Source: Microtetraspora niveoalba (GTDB lineage: Bacteria > Actinomycetota > Actinomycetes > Streptosporangiales > Streptosporangiaceae). Taken from it: 64,000 nucleotides of DNA. Position 1 is the stretch's first letter; every line of letters begins with the position of its first letter. Shown here piece after piece: positions 45,471-53,209 of the stretch. The position numbers and the translations under genes were made by a program. Under the pieces are notes generated by a model. That model did no database searches and was not told where the DNA came from. It saw only the letters and a list, made by a program, of their open reading frames with translations. The stretch lies in NCBI RefSeq assembly GCF_001570405.1, contig NZ_BBYM01000016.1, positions 54,059 through 118,058 of the forward strand. The letters are read 5' to 3'.

Positions 45471-45631
45471 CAGGCCCGCTCGGCTGAGACCCCCCGGTGA
45501 GTCACCGCCGGGGGTCGTCCGATAGGGGGTTCGGTACCGCTGGCCGCGCCGCCGATCCGGCGCACCCCAGCCGGGGCGGCGATCTTGTCTCGGTTCGCTC
45601 GCGTACGGCTCAGAAGAACGAGCGTTCCTTT

Positions 45632-45815
45632 GAAACGCACCACGATGTGGAGCTGATGGACACCTCGGGTCGGCGGCTAGAGCCAAGGCCCGGCTGCCGG
45701 AGCGCGTGGCGGGGATGACGCGGCTGGACACGCTGATCGCCGAGCAGCTCGGGGACCAGGAGACGAGGGCGAGGTGATCGTCGCGTACGCGGCCGGTTTC
45801 ATGCCGACCACCAGC
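45632..45815 (+). pseudogene. IS110-family transposase N-terminal fragment
   Basis: Broken frames read ETHHDVELMDTSGRRL, KARLPERVAGMTRLDTLIAE and QLGDQETE, the N-terminal DEDD-domain region of IS110 transposases. At least two frameshifts are visible and the rest of the gene is missing. Confidence 0.6.
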
Positions 45816-45906
45816 GGCCTCAATGAGCGCTTAAGGGCGGCCGTCCACACTGAGCAGCATTCGACGGCTCGCCATCCGGACGGGCCGCTGACGCGAGGAG
45901 ATCCAT

Positions 45907-46125
45907 ATGTCCAATGACCGACCGACGGCCATGCACACGCGCGGGCTGTCCCTGAACCACAGCGAGCAGGTGCTCAAGGGCCTGTCCCTGAACCACAACG
46001 AGCAGGTGCTCAAGGGCCTGTCCCTGAACCACAACGAGCAGGTGCTCAAGGGCCTGTCCCTGAACCACAACGAGCAGGTGCTCAAGGGCCTGTCCCTGAA
46101 CCACAACGAGTCCCTCATCGGCTGA
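45907..46125 (+). CDS. Repeat peptide: five GLSLNHNEQVLK-type units, candidate precursor or signal peptide
   Basis: 72 residues. The ATG at 45907 has GAGGAG 6 bases upstream, so translation is well supported. A 12-residue leader, MSNDRPTAMHTR, precedes GLSLNHSEQVLK, three exact GLSLNHNEQVLK units, and a last GLSLNHNE ending SLIG. There is no signal peptide, membrane segment or cysteine. Each of the first four units has one Lys, one Glu, two Asn or Asn/Ser, and one His. An MFS gene follows after 109 bases, then an overlapping TPR gene. The form (short leader, tandem identical cores, exporter, acyl- and methyltransferase nearby) fits a multi-core RiPP or a processed signal. No family is recognised; function is inference. 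Confidence 0.75.
   Translation: MSNDRPTAMHTRGLSLNHSEQVLKGLSLNHNEQVLKGLSLNHNEQVLKGLSLNHNEQVLKGLSLNHNESLIG
45943..46110 (+). repeat. 36-bp in-frame tandem repeat, 4.7 units
   Basis: Units at 45943, 45979, 46015, 46051 and 46087. Units 2 to 4 are identical at DNA level; unit 1 differs at two bases (one silent, one Asn to Ser); unit 5 is 24 bases long. Identity at silent sites implies recent expansion or gene conversion. Confidence 0.95.
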
Positions 46126-46234
46126 ACGAGTCACCGTGATCCGGCGAGGAGCTGATCCGAAGGGCGGCTGACCGCACCGAGCGGTCTCCGCCGGACGGGG
46201 AGCTCGCCCTGGACCGGGAAGACAGGTGGAACGA

Positions 46235-47521
46235 ATGTCACTGCGCCGGTTAGTGCCGGACCTGCCTCGAGAGGCGTGGTGGATACTCGCCGGCGACGCG
46301 GTATCCGCTTTCGGCAGCGGCCTGACGCTGCCCTTCTTTCTGGTCTATCTGCACAACGTCCGGGGGATAGAACTCGGCCTTGCCGGGCCGATACTCTCGG
46401 CGGTCGCATTCGCGGGACTCGTCGGAAATCCACTGGGCGGCCTGCTCGCGGACCGTTTCGGTGCGCGGCAGGCCGCCGTCGCGGGCCTCGTGGTCGCGGC
46501 GGTCGGGACCATCGGGATGGCCGGTGTCCGGTCCGCCTGGCAGGGGCTGGTGGCGGCCATCGTGTACGGGCTCGGCGTCGCGGTCACGACGCCGTCGTTC
46601 CAGGCGCTCGTCGGGGTCTGTGTCCCCAGGGAGCGGCGGTCGCAGATGTTCGCGGTCCAGTACGCCATGATGAACGCCGGCTTCAGCGCCGGGGGCCTGC
46701 TGGCCGCGGTGCTGGTGACCTCGTCGCCCCGTAGCTTCGTCACGCTGTACCTTCTGGACGCGGGCACGTTTCTCGCCTTCGCCGTGTTGCTCGCCCGATC
46801 GTCCAGGGGCCGCGTCACAGGAGTCCGGTCCCCGGCTACCGCCCCCCGGGGCGGGTATCGCGAGCTCCTCTCCGACCGGCTGCTCATGCGGATCTGTGTG
46901 CTGGTGGTCGCAGTGTTCTCCTGCGGCTACGCGCAGTACTACAGTGCCTACCCGGTCTACGCGATGGAGGAGGGCCGGCTGGACGCCGCCGCGTTGCGGC
47001 TCACCTTCCTGGCCAACACCGTCACGGTCATCATCGTCCAGCTCCTCGTGCTGCGCCTGATCCGAGGCCGGCGCCGCACCCGGGGATTCGCCCTGTCCGC
47101 CGCACTCATGGCCGTCGCGTGGGTAACGGTGCTGTGGGCGGCGACCGCGGGAGGAGGAGCGGCCGGCATGGCTGGGTTCGCGGTCGCGATGGCCCTGTTC
47201 GCCGTCGGAGAGACGCTCATGGCTCCCACCGTGCCCGCCATCGTCAACGACCTGGCGCCCGACTCGGCGCGCGGCCGATACAACGGGGTCTACAGCCTGG
47301 CCACCACGCTCGGCTTCATCGCCGGACCCGCGGTCGCCGGCATCGCGATGTCCGCGAGCCTCGGAGCGGCTCTCTTCACCGCCATGGCCCTGGCGCTCGG
47401 GCTCGTCGCCGTACAGGCGCTGCGGCTCGAGCGGCACCTTCCACCCGCCGTGAACCTCGTCGCCTCGGCGGACGACCGCGCCGTCGGCGTGCGGCAGACG
47501 GAAGGCGCCGGCAATGGGTGA
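46235..47521 (+). CDS. MFS transporter, candidate peptide or metabolite exporter
   Basis: 428 residues from the ATG at 46235, with AGGTGG 5 bases upstream; a GTG at 46226 is the alternative. Twelve hydrophobic segments are visible in two sets of six, with motif A GGLLADRFGARQAA between TM2 and TM3 and the equivalent loop DSARGRYNGVYSLATTLGFI in the second half. It belongs to the DHA1-like drug/metabolite exporters. Its position between the repeat peptide and the TPR gene, overlapping the latter by 8 bases, suggests it exports the mature product or confers self-immunity. Confidence 0.9.
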   Translation: MSLRRLVPDLPREAWWILAGDAVSAFGSGLTLPFFLVYLHNVRGIELGLAGPILSAVAFAGLVGNPLGGLLADRFGARQAAVAGLVVAAVGTIGMAGVRSAWQGLVAAIVYGLGVAVTTPSFQALVGVCVPRERRSQMFAVQYAMMNAGFSAGGLLAAVLVTSSPRSFVTLYLLDAGTFLAFAVLLARSSRGRVTGVRSPATAPRGGYRELLSDRLLMRICVLVVAVFSCGYAQYYSAYPVYAMEEGRLDAAALRLTFLANTVTVIIVQLLVLRLIRGRRRTRGFALSAALMAVAWVTVLWAATAGGGAAGMAGFAVAMALFAVGETLMAPTVPAIVNDLAPDSARGRYNGVYSLATTLGFIAGPAVAGIAMSASLGAALFTAMALALGLVAVQALRLERHLPPAVNLVASADDRAVGVRQTEGAGNG

Positions 47522-48368
47522 GGCCACGCCCGGAACCGGCAGCCGGACCGACGCGCTGCTCACGCTCTCCCAGACGCTGCGCGAGCAGGGCCGGTACCGG
47601 GAGTGCGACGGCACGCTGCGGCGCGCGCTGGACATCGCCGAGCGGGAGACCGGCCCCGATTCCCTCCTCGTCGCCCGCGTCTGCAACGACCTCGGCGTGC
47701 TGCATAAGTACACCGGCCGGTTCGGCGATTCGGAGCGGTTCTACCGGCGCGCTCAGGTGATCATCGAAGCGGACGTGGAGCGGGGCCATCCGTTTCTGGC
47801 CGACATCTACCACAACCTCGGCGGACTCAACCACGCACGCGGCACGTACGCGCAAGGCGAGCCCTTCGCCCGCCGTTCGGTGGAGATACGGCAACGAATC
47901 CATGGTCCCGACCATCCCAAGGTGGCCGCGGACAAGGCGGCGCTCGCCGCGATCCTGCAAGCGCTCGGCGACAGCGAGGCGGCGGAGCGGCTGCTGCTGG
48001 ACGCTCTCGCGGTGTTCGAGAAGGTCCTCGGCCCCGAGGACTACGAGGTCGCCTCGTGTCTGAGCAACCTCGCCGCCATACGGTACGCGAAAGGCGACCT
48101 TGACGGCGCGGAGGCGGGATACGCCAGGGTGGTCGACCTCAGGGAGAAGATCCTCGGCGAGACCAACCCCGACCTGGCCGTGCCTCTGCACAACCTGGGG
48201 GTCACCGCCTCGAGACGGGGCCGGCCGGAGGCGGCTGCGGCGGCCTTCCACAGGGCGCTCGCCGTGCTCGGCGACGAGGTCGACGCCGAGCACCCCCTAC
48301 GGCTCTCCTGCCTGCGCGAGCTGGGCGCCGTTCGCCGCGCGGCGAAGAGCGAGCACGACGGCGGGTGA
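47514..48368 (+). CDS. Kinesin light chain-type TPR protein
   Basis: 284 residues, starting inside the last codons of the MFS gene (8-base overlap), so translationally coupled. It consists of about six 42-residue TPR units of the TPR_10/12 type: VARVCNDLGVLHKYTGRFGD, FLADIYHNLGGLNHARGTYA, VASCLSNLAAIRYAKGDLDG, LAVPLHNLGVTASRRGRPEA. There is no HTH, kinase or signal peptide. The concave TPR surface usually binds peptides, and the gene is in a unit with a repeat peptide, so a peptide-binding chaperone or receptor role is attractive but unproven. Confidence 0.88.
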   Translation: MGEATPGTGSRTDALLTLSQTLREQGRYRECDGTLRRALDIAERETGPDSLLVARVCNDLGVLHKYTGRFGDSERFYRRAQVIIEADVERGHPFLADIYHNLGGLNHARGTYAQGEPFARRSVEIRQRIHGPDHPKVAADKAALAAILQALGDSEAAERLLLDALAVFEKVLGPEDYEVASCLSNLAAIRYAKGDLDGAEAGYARVVDLREKILGETNPDLAVPLHNLGVTASRRGRPEAAAAAFHRALAVLGDEVDAEHPLRLSCLRELGAVRRAAKSEHDGG

Positions 48369-48617
48369 CCCGGCGCGGGGACGCGAGGCGAACGACGACT
48401 GCCACGCTGCTGGCGACTATGACGGGCTCAGCGTGCTCGGGCTGCGGTACCCAGACCTGGAGGTCGCTCATGCCGGGCCCGTACGGCTGGCCGGTGGCGA
48501 GCTCGCCCAGGACGCGCGCCCTGGCCGCTCGTGAGACTCTCGACCACCAGGCGCGAGGCGAGGTGTGATTCATGTACCGCTGTGACCTCGGCCCAGGCGT
48601 CGGCGTATGACACAGAG

Positions 48618-48665
48618 GGGACGCCGGTCGACGGGCGCCGATCGGGCACGGTCGACCGGCGTCCC
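48618..48665. terminator. Strong bidirectional terminator
   Basis: Perfect 15-bp arms, GGGACGCCGGTCGAC (48618-48632) and GTCGACCGGCGTCCC (48651-48665), with an 18-base loop. It lies 17 bases from the acyltransferase stop and 250 bases after the TPR stop, separating the two convergent halves of the peptide locus. The gap 48369-48617 shows nothing else. Confidence 0.85.
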
Positions 48666-48682
48666 GCGGTCCGGACGTGTGG

Positions 48683-49399
48683 CTACGCGACCGGGGAGCT
48701 CTCCCGGCCGAGACGGATCCGGGTGAGCTCGTCGAGCACGGCAGGGGCGACCTGCGCGGCGAGCCGCGGATGGTTGCCGAGCAGCTGCTCCGGCCGGCAG
48801 GCCAGCAGCTTGACCATGTCGCCCACCTCCGGCATCGGATGGCTGTCGGGCGAGGCCTCCCAGAAACCGAAGTGGCGAAGGATCGCGTCCTGTCCCGCGA
48901 CCGTGCCGGCCAGCACCCAGATCAGGCTCCGCCCCAGCCGCTGCGCCAGGACGTTGCTGGCCACGACGAGGAGCTGGCCGATGTTCTGACGGCGGTGGTG
49001 CGGGTGGACGACCCAGCGGGCGCCCTCCAGGACATCCGTCCGGCGAAGCCGCTCCTTGCTCAGCAGGCGCGTCGCGCCCGGCTCGTCGAGCGCCATCACC
49101 TTGCTCGGAGCGAGCAGCTCGGCCGGGGCGAGCCGGGCCGAAGCGATCAGCTCTCCCGTGGAACGCAGCCGTGCCAGGACATGGTAGGCGTGCCGGTCGT
49201 GCTCGTCGGCGTCGTCGAACTCCCCGTCCTCCATCCGGAAGTGCGGAAAGCGGCCGTTCTCGTAGATCACCTCACCGCGGAATGATCTGATCTCGCGCTG
49301 CCAGGGCTCGCTTCCGAACGATGAGCTGTATGAGGACGGTGGCTGGATCTCGAGATGTACCGCCGCCGGAAGGCGTACGTCCGTTGTGTCGTTACGCAT
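48683..49399 (-). CDS. GNAT-fold acyltransferase resembling LuxI/FeeM autoinducer or N-acyl amino acid synthases
   Basis: 238 residues from the ATG at 49399 (GGAG 8 bases upstream). The N-terminal half reads WQREIRSFRGEVIYENGRFP, then DEHDRHAYHVLARL (Asp65, Asp68) and GELIASARLAP (Arg89), the spacing of conserved Asp and Arg residues in LuxI and FeeM proteins. The acyl-donor binding turn is VVHPHHRRQNIGQLLVVASN (130-149). Such enzymes transfer long acyl chains from acyl-ACP to an amine; the classic LuxI triad is not fully conserved. It follows a methyltransferase by 126 bases on the same strand, and faces the repeat-peptide unit across a terminator. Acylation of the repeat peptide's lysines is a testable idea only. 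Confidence 0.8.
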   Translation of the reverse strand: MRNDTTDVRLPAAVHLEIQPPSSYSSSFGSEPWQREIRSFRGEVIYENGRFPHFRMEDGEFDDADEHDRHAYHVLARLRSTGELIASARLAPAELLAPSKVMALDEPGATRLLSKERLRRTDVLEGARWVVHPHHRRQNIGQLLVVASNVLAQRLGRSLIWVLAGTVAGQDAILRHFGFWEASPDSHPMPEVGDMVKLLACRPEQLLGNHPRLAAQVAPAVLDELTRIRLGRESSPVA

Positions 49400-49525
49400 G
49401 GTGTTTCTCCGGGTGGCCGTGAAGGCGAATGGTGTGACGGTCCGTCTGCGTGTGCCGTACGCCTGCGGACCGATGACATGCGGGGCTGAGCGGTCGGGCT
49501 CAGCCGGGGTGAACCGCCTGACTGG

Positions 49526-50344
49526 TTAGGCCTGACGACGTTTTGTCGCGATGGCCACGTATACGGGTATGGCCATCAGGAACTGTCCGCGCGTGTCGGC
49601 CAGTTCAAGGGAGTCGAACCAGGCGGCCCGATCGGCCTCCGCGACCAGGTCGGCCTGCCGCCGGTCGAGGACGGGGATGACGGACTCGGCATCCGCCAGG
49701 CTGGTGGACACCGCGTGAACCGAGCGCACCGCCGGATTGATGAGGCCCGCTCGTACGAGCCGGCGGCGCAGCGTGCGGCCGATGGTCGGCTGGCGCACCT
49801 TGAGCTGGAAGGCGTCCAGGACCCGCGCTGTCATGGCCTCGTCGACTCCGTCGACGACCAGCGCGCCCCAGTCGACGTCGAGGAGGCAGGCGCGCCCTCC
49901 GGGAGCCACCGCGCGTGTCAGTGAGCCGACCGCCGCCTCGGGATCGGGGACATGCTGCAGGACCCGCTCGCACCACACCACGTCGAAGTCGCCGCTGTAG
50001 CCCAAGGAGGCCACGTCCGCTACCTCGTACTTCACTACCGCGTCCTCCGGCGCCGCCGTGTGCCTGTCCTGGGCCGCGGCCACCATGGCGGGATTGAGGT
50101 CGATGGCGGTGACCGATCCGTCCGGCCCTGCCATGGAGGCGAAGGCCCGCGACATCTCACCGAGCCCGCATCCCACGTCCAGGACGCTGCTGCCGGCCGC
50201 CACGGACAGCACCTCCACGGCCATGGCGCGGACCGCCCGTATCACCGTGTGCTTGGCAACCTCCGCGAGATACGTCTCCGCCGCCGTCTGTTGCGCCGAC
50301 GTCGAACTTCCCTGAAACACCTTGCCGCCCACGGCACTACTCAC
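49526..50344 (-). CDS. Class I SAM-dependent methyltransferase
   Basis: 272 residues from the GTG at 50344. Motif I is SVLDVGCGLGEMSR (about 53-66), the ribose-binding acid is Asp82 in AIDLNPAM, motif II-like FDVVWCERVLQHVPDPEAAV follows, and the C-terminus is helical. This is the small-molecule methyltransferase fold (UbiE/Methyltransf_11). Its start lacks a good ribosome binding site but overlaps by 8 bases a 15-codon leader ORF that has a perfect one, so it is probably translated by coupling. It likely forms an operon with the LuxI-like acyltransferase. The substrate is unknown. Confidence 0.9.
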   Translation of the reverse strand: MSSAVGGKVFQGSSTSAQQTAAETYLAEVAKHTVIRAVRAMAVEVLSVAAGSSVLDVGCGLGEMSRAFASMAGPDGSVTAIDLNPAMVAAAQDRHTAAPEDAVVKYEVADVASLGYSGDFDVVWCERVLQHVPDPEAAVGSLTRAVAPGGRACLLDVDWGALVVDGVDEAMTARVLDAFQLKVRQPTIGRTLRRRLVRAGLINPAVRSVHAVSTSLADAESVIPVLDRRQADLVAEADRAAWFDSLELADTRGQFLMAIPVYVAIATKRRQA

Positions 50345-50384
50345 CGCCCATCCCGTGGTCTTCCGAATTCATTCGGAAATTCAT
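50337..50384 (-). CDS. 15-residue leader ORF coupled to the methyltransferase
   Basis: AGGAGG (50389-50394) stands 4 bases before an ATG at 50384, encoding MNFRMNSEDHGMGGE and ending in TAG at 50337-50339, 8 bases inside the methyltransferase gene. No Trp, Leu or other attenuator-type codon run is present. It may serve only to load ribosomes, or it may be a regulatory peptide. Confidence 0.55.
   Translation of the reverse strand: MNFRMNSEDHGMGGE
50361..50378. promoter_or_regulatory. 18-bp perfect palindrome in the leader of the methyltransferase unit
   Basis: TTCCGAAT-TC-ATTCGGAA, 8+2+8, inside the leader ORF and 17 bases before the methyltransferase start. It could be an operator for a dimeric regulator or an RNA hairpin. 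No second copy was found in the window. Confidence 0.5.
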
Positions 50385-51056
50385 GTGTCCTCCTGACCGA
50401 ACTGTCCTGGGTCCACAGCCGCCCTGAATTTTCCGCCGTCGACCTGTCGGGTGAATCCGTTGGACATGCGGAATTGGGCGACTCACCCCTAGCGTGTCCG
50501 ATTCCCCATGAAAGATACTTGTGGCAGTATGCGGTGACCTTTGAATGGCTCGCCTGCCGGCTCGGCCGGTGGGCACAACCTGGCTCAAGTGGTTCTCAAG
50601 GCCGCTCGGACCGTGGCCCGGGCGTAGGGGACGGAAGGGTGAGCCGGACGCCCATTCAGCGGCCGCAAGTCTCCACAATCGCCTTCGAGTTCGCCACAAG
50701 AGGCGCCCGAATACTGATATTCGACCATGTCGATCTACATACTGAGGGCTGCGTAGCCTCGAAGGGGCCGCACAAGTCGATGGCGAACGACGCCGTCACG
50801 CCGATTCCCCGTACGGGCCTCCCGGGGCCCGTCATGCGCGCCAACAGATTCGGCCACGCAGTCTGCACAATTCCGCCTTCCAGGCATCCGTGAGCGTTTT
50901 CCAACCTGAAGTGGCAGGTCACAAGCCCCTTGCAGATCAGTCGACCAAGAGCAACACCACTCCAGGTAATGTAGGCCCAAGGCAGGGTAGTTAGCGTTTT
51001 GGCGGCTTTGGCAAGGGAACCGGCGAGTGCATAGCGGCGGTGTGAACCGCGCCGAG
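50385..51056. other. 670-base gap between the methyltransferase leader and the IS3 element
   Basis: Lower GC than its surroundings. It must carry the promoter of the methyltransferase unit. Open frames here show no recognisable domain or ribosome binding site. Nothing else is supported. Confidence 0.5.
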
Positions 51057-51072
51057 TTTCGTGGAGGCCGGG

Positions 51073-52012
51073 TTAGCTGGCTGGGGTGAGGATAGCCGGG
51101 CCGGTTTGTGTTTGGTAGTGGGTCTCGAATTCGGCTGGTGGGAGGTCGTTGCAGGCGCTGTGGAGGCGCCGGTTGTTGTACCAGTCGACCCATTCCATAG
51201 TGGCGATCTCCAGCTCGTCCAGGCCGTTCCACGGGCCGCGGCGGTGGATCAGCTCGGTCTTGCACAACCCGATGGTGCTTTCGGCCAGGGCGTTGTCGTA
51301 GCTGTCCCCGCGTGAGCCGACCGAGCAGACCGCCCCGGCACCCGCGAGGCGCTCGGTGTAGCGAATCGACAGATAGTGGCAGCCGCGGTCGGAGTGATGC
51401 ACCAGACCATCCAGTCGCCGGCCGTCACCGCGTCGCCGGATGGCCATCTCCAGCGCGTCCAGTGCCAGGTCGGTGCGCAGGTGATCGGTCAGCCGCCACC
51501 CGACGATCATCCGCAAGAACGCGTCGATCACCAGCGCCGCGTAGACGAACCCCGACGCGGTGGGGATGTAGGTCAGGTCGGCGACCCACAGCCGGTTCGG
51601 GCGGGGGCGGTGAAGTCGCGTTTGACCAGGTCGGCGGGCCGGCCGGTGAGCGCTTCGGCGATCGTGGTCCGCGTCTTGTGGTCCCCGCGGGCCGCACCGG
51701 CCAGCCCCAGGCGCTTCATCAGCCGGGCCACCGTGCACCGCGCCACCCGGATGCCGCGCCGGTTGAGTTCCTTCCACATCTTGCGCACGCCATACACCTC
51801 GAAGTTGTCGTTCCACACCGTGGTGATCTCGGCCATGAGCTGCTGGTCCCGCACCTGGCGGGCAGACGGTGGGCGGGACTTGGCCGCGTAGTACGTCGAT
51901 GTGGCCACCTGCAACACCTGGCAGATCGGCTCGACGCCGAAAGCGTCGCGGTGGACGTCGATGAAGGCGACTACCTGGGCGGCCGTGGGTCGAGTTCCGC
52001 CGCGAAAAAAGC
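51073..52012 (-). pseudogene. IS3 OrfB transposase, broken by a one-base deletion
   Basis: The rve integrase core is clear: AFIDVHRDAFGVEPICQVLQ, then VADLTYIPTASGFVYAALVI, HHSDRGCHYLSIRYTERLAG and ALAESTIGLCKTELIHRRGP give the D, D and E of the catalytic triad. Near 51601-51606 a run of C has lost one base: the first frame ends FTAPARTGCGSPT while the next frame continues RPNRLWVADLTYIP. OrfB would normally be made by -1 slippage on six U residues (plus-strand A run 52005-52010) at the end of OrfA. As it stands the transposase is inactive. Confidence 0.85.
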
Positions 52013-52291
52013 GGCCGCGGCCTTCAGAATCTCGTTGGCGCGGCGCAGCTCGCGCACCTCGCGCTCCAGTTCGGCGATCCGCTGGGCGTCGGTGGTCGAG
52101 GTGCCCGGCCGCTGTCCCTCGTCGATCTCGGCCTGGCGCACCCACCCCCGCAGTGCCTCACGGTGAACGCCGAGCTGGTCGGCCACCCGGGCGATCGCGC
52201 CGGGAGCGCCGCCGGTCTGCCGACGGACCTCAAACACCATGCGCACCGCGCGCTCGCGAAGCTCTTGGGGGTACTTCCCCGGGGCTGGCAT
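51971..52291 (-). CDS. IS3 OrfA, HTH protein
   Basis: 106 residues from the ATG at 52291. KYPQELRERAVRMVFEVRRQ starts the HTH_Tnp_1 domain (RVADQLGVHREALRGWVRQA), followed by a leucine-zipper-like coiled coil RIAELEREVRELRRANEILK. The frame ends AAAFFAAELDPRPPR over the slippery U run used for the OrfAB fusion. It appears intact although OrfB is not. Confidence 0.88.
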   Translation of the reverse strand: MPAPGKYPQELRERAVRMVFEVRRQTGGAPGAIARVADQLGVHREALRGWVRQAEIDEGQRPGTSTTDAQRIAELEREVRELRRANEILKAAAAFFAAELDPRPPR

Positions 52292-52360
52292 CGTTTCGTC
52301 GTTCTCCCTTCCGCCAGCAGATGATGCTGGCTTCAGGGCCTCCACGAAAGTCGGAGTGGT

Positions 52361-53095
52361 TCAGACCGCCCGCAGCGCGGCGACCAGGCCGGCGTGCGCG
52401 TCGGAGATGACCAGTTGGACACCGCCCAGGCCGCGGGCTTTCAGTGAGCGCAGGAACTCGGTCCAGAACGCGCCGTCTTCGCTGTCGCCGACAGAGAAGC
52501 CGAGGATCTCCCGGTGGCCGTCAGCCGAGACGCCGGTGGCGATGACGACGGCTTGGGAGACGACCCGGTGGTTCACGCGGGCTTTGCAGTAGGTGGCGTC
52601 CAGGAACACGTATGGGAAGGTCGTGTGCGATAGCGGCCGGTCGCGGAAGGCGGCGACCTCATTGTCGAGGTCGGCGCAGATGCGGGAGACCTCGCTTTTA
52701 GAGATCCCGCTGTCGGCGCCGAGGGCTTTGACCAGGTCATCGAGGCTTCTGGTGGACACTCCTTGGAGGTAGGCCTCCATCACCACCGCGAATAGTGCTT
52801 GGTCGATGCGGCGGCGGCGTTCCAGCAGGGAGGGGAAGAACGACCCGGACCGCAGTTTGGGGATCTTCAGTTCCAGGTCTCCGGCTGCGGAGGTGAGCAG
52901 CCGGTCGCGATAGCCGTTGCGGCGCGTGGTGCGCTGTTCGGTGCGCTCATGGGGTGCGGCGCCGATCACCGCGGTCGCCTCCGCTTCGATCAGCGCCTGG
53001 AGCATGGCTTGGAGCGCTTGCCGGATGACGTCGTCGGCGTCGGCGGCTTTCAAAGACTCCAGCAACTCGAGCAGGGCAGACTGGTCCAGAGCCAT
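52361..53095 (-). pseudogene. IS256-family transposase truncated at its C-terminal half
   Basis: 244 of the usual 400 or so residues: MALDQSALLELLESLKAADA, TTRRNGYRDRLLTSAAGDLE, LQGVSTRSLDDLVKALGADS, FLDATYCKARVNHRVVSQAV (first catalytic Asp) and VISDAHAGLVAALRAV (second Asp). The frame stops 11 bases from the IS3 end, so the C-terminal part with the catalytic Glu has been lost, presumably deleted during or after IS3 insertion. The other half is not on the far side of the IS3 element. Confidence 0.9.
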
Positions 53096-53152
53096 CGTGT
53101 GATGTCCTCCGCGAGAACCTTGGCGGGAACTCGCTGACCGTCACACGATGGC
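53091..53152 (-). promoter_or_regulatory. Inverted repeat covering the IS256-type transposase start codon
   Basis: GCCATCGTGTGA (53091-53102) is perfectly complementary to TCACACGATGGC (53141-53152). In a transcript entering from outside, the stem would hide the ATG at 53095 and nearby bases, a known strategy by which IS elements block translation from read-through RNA. Confidence 0.55.
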
Positions 53153-53209
53153 TCGCCCCATGTCCGGGACTTGCTTTGTCAGCTTGGAGTTACACCACCC
53201 GAGGGGACG

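Larger units (their letters stand above)
44957..45906. other. 950-base gap with transposase debris
   Basis: It contains the upstream region of the giant gene, then decayed IS3 OrfA and IS110 pieces listed separately. I found no intact gene and no clear promoter for the repeat peptide, which has only its own ribosome binding site at the right edge. Confidence 0.6.
51057..52349 (-). mobile_element. IS3-family insertion sequence, 1.29 kb
   Basis: Bounded by 13-bp perfect inverted repeats, TTTCGTGGAGGCC (51057-51069) and its complement (52337-52349), and containing OrfA and OrfB in the usual overlapping order. I see no convincing target-site duplication. It abuts the truncated end of an IS256-type transposase gene on its right. 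Confidence 0.85.

Noticed and set aside
45943-46110. CRISPR array from 36-bp repeats
   Set aside because: There are no spacers, no cas genes, and the repeats are in frame inside a translated ORF.
45820-46134. Antisense open frames across the repeat peptide
   Set aside because: They lack a ribosome binding site and arise because the repeat has no stop on that strand.
48683-49399. Calling the acyltransferase a true LuxI AHL synthase
   Set aside because: Only part of the LuxI signature is visible and no AHL receptor is adjacent; kept as LuxI/FeeM-like.
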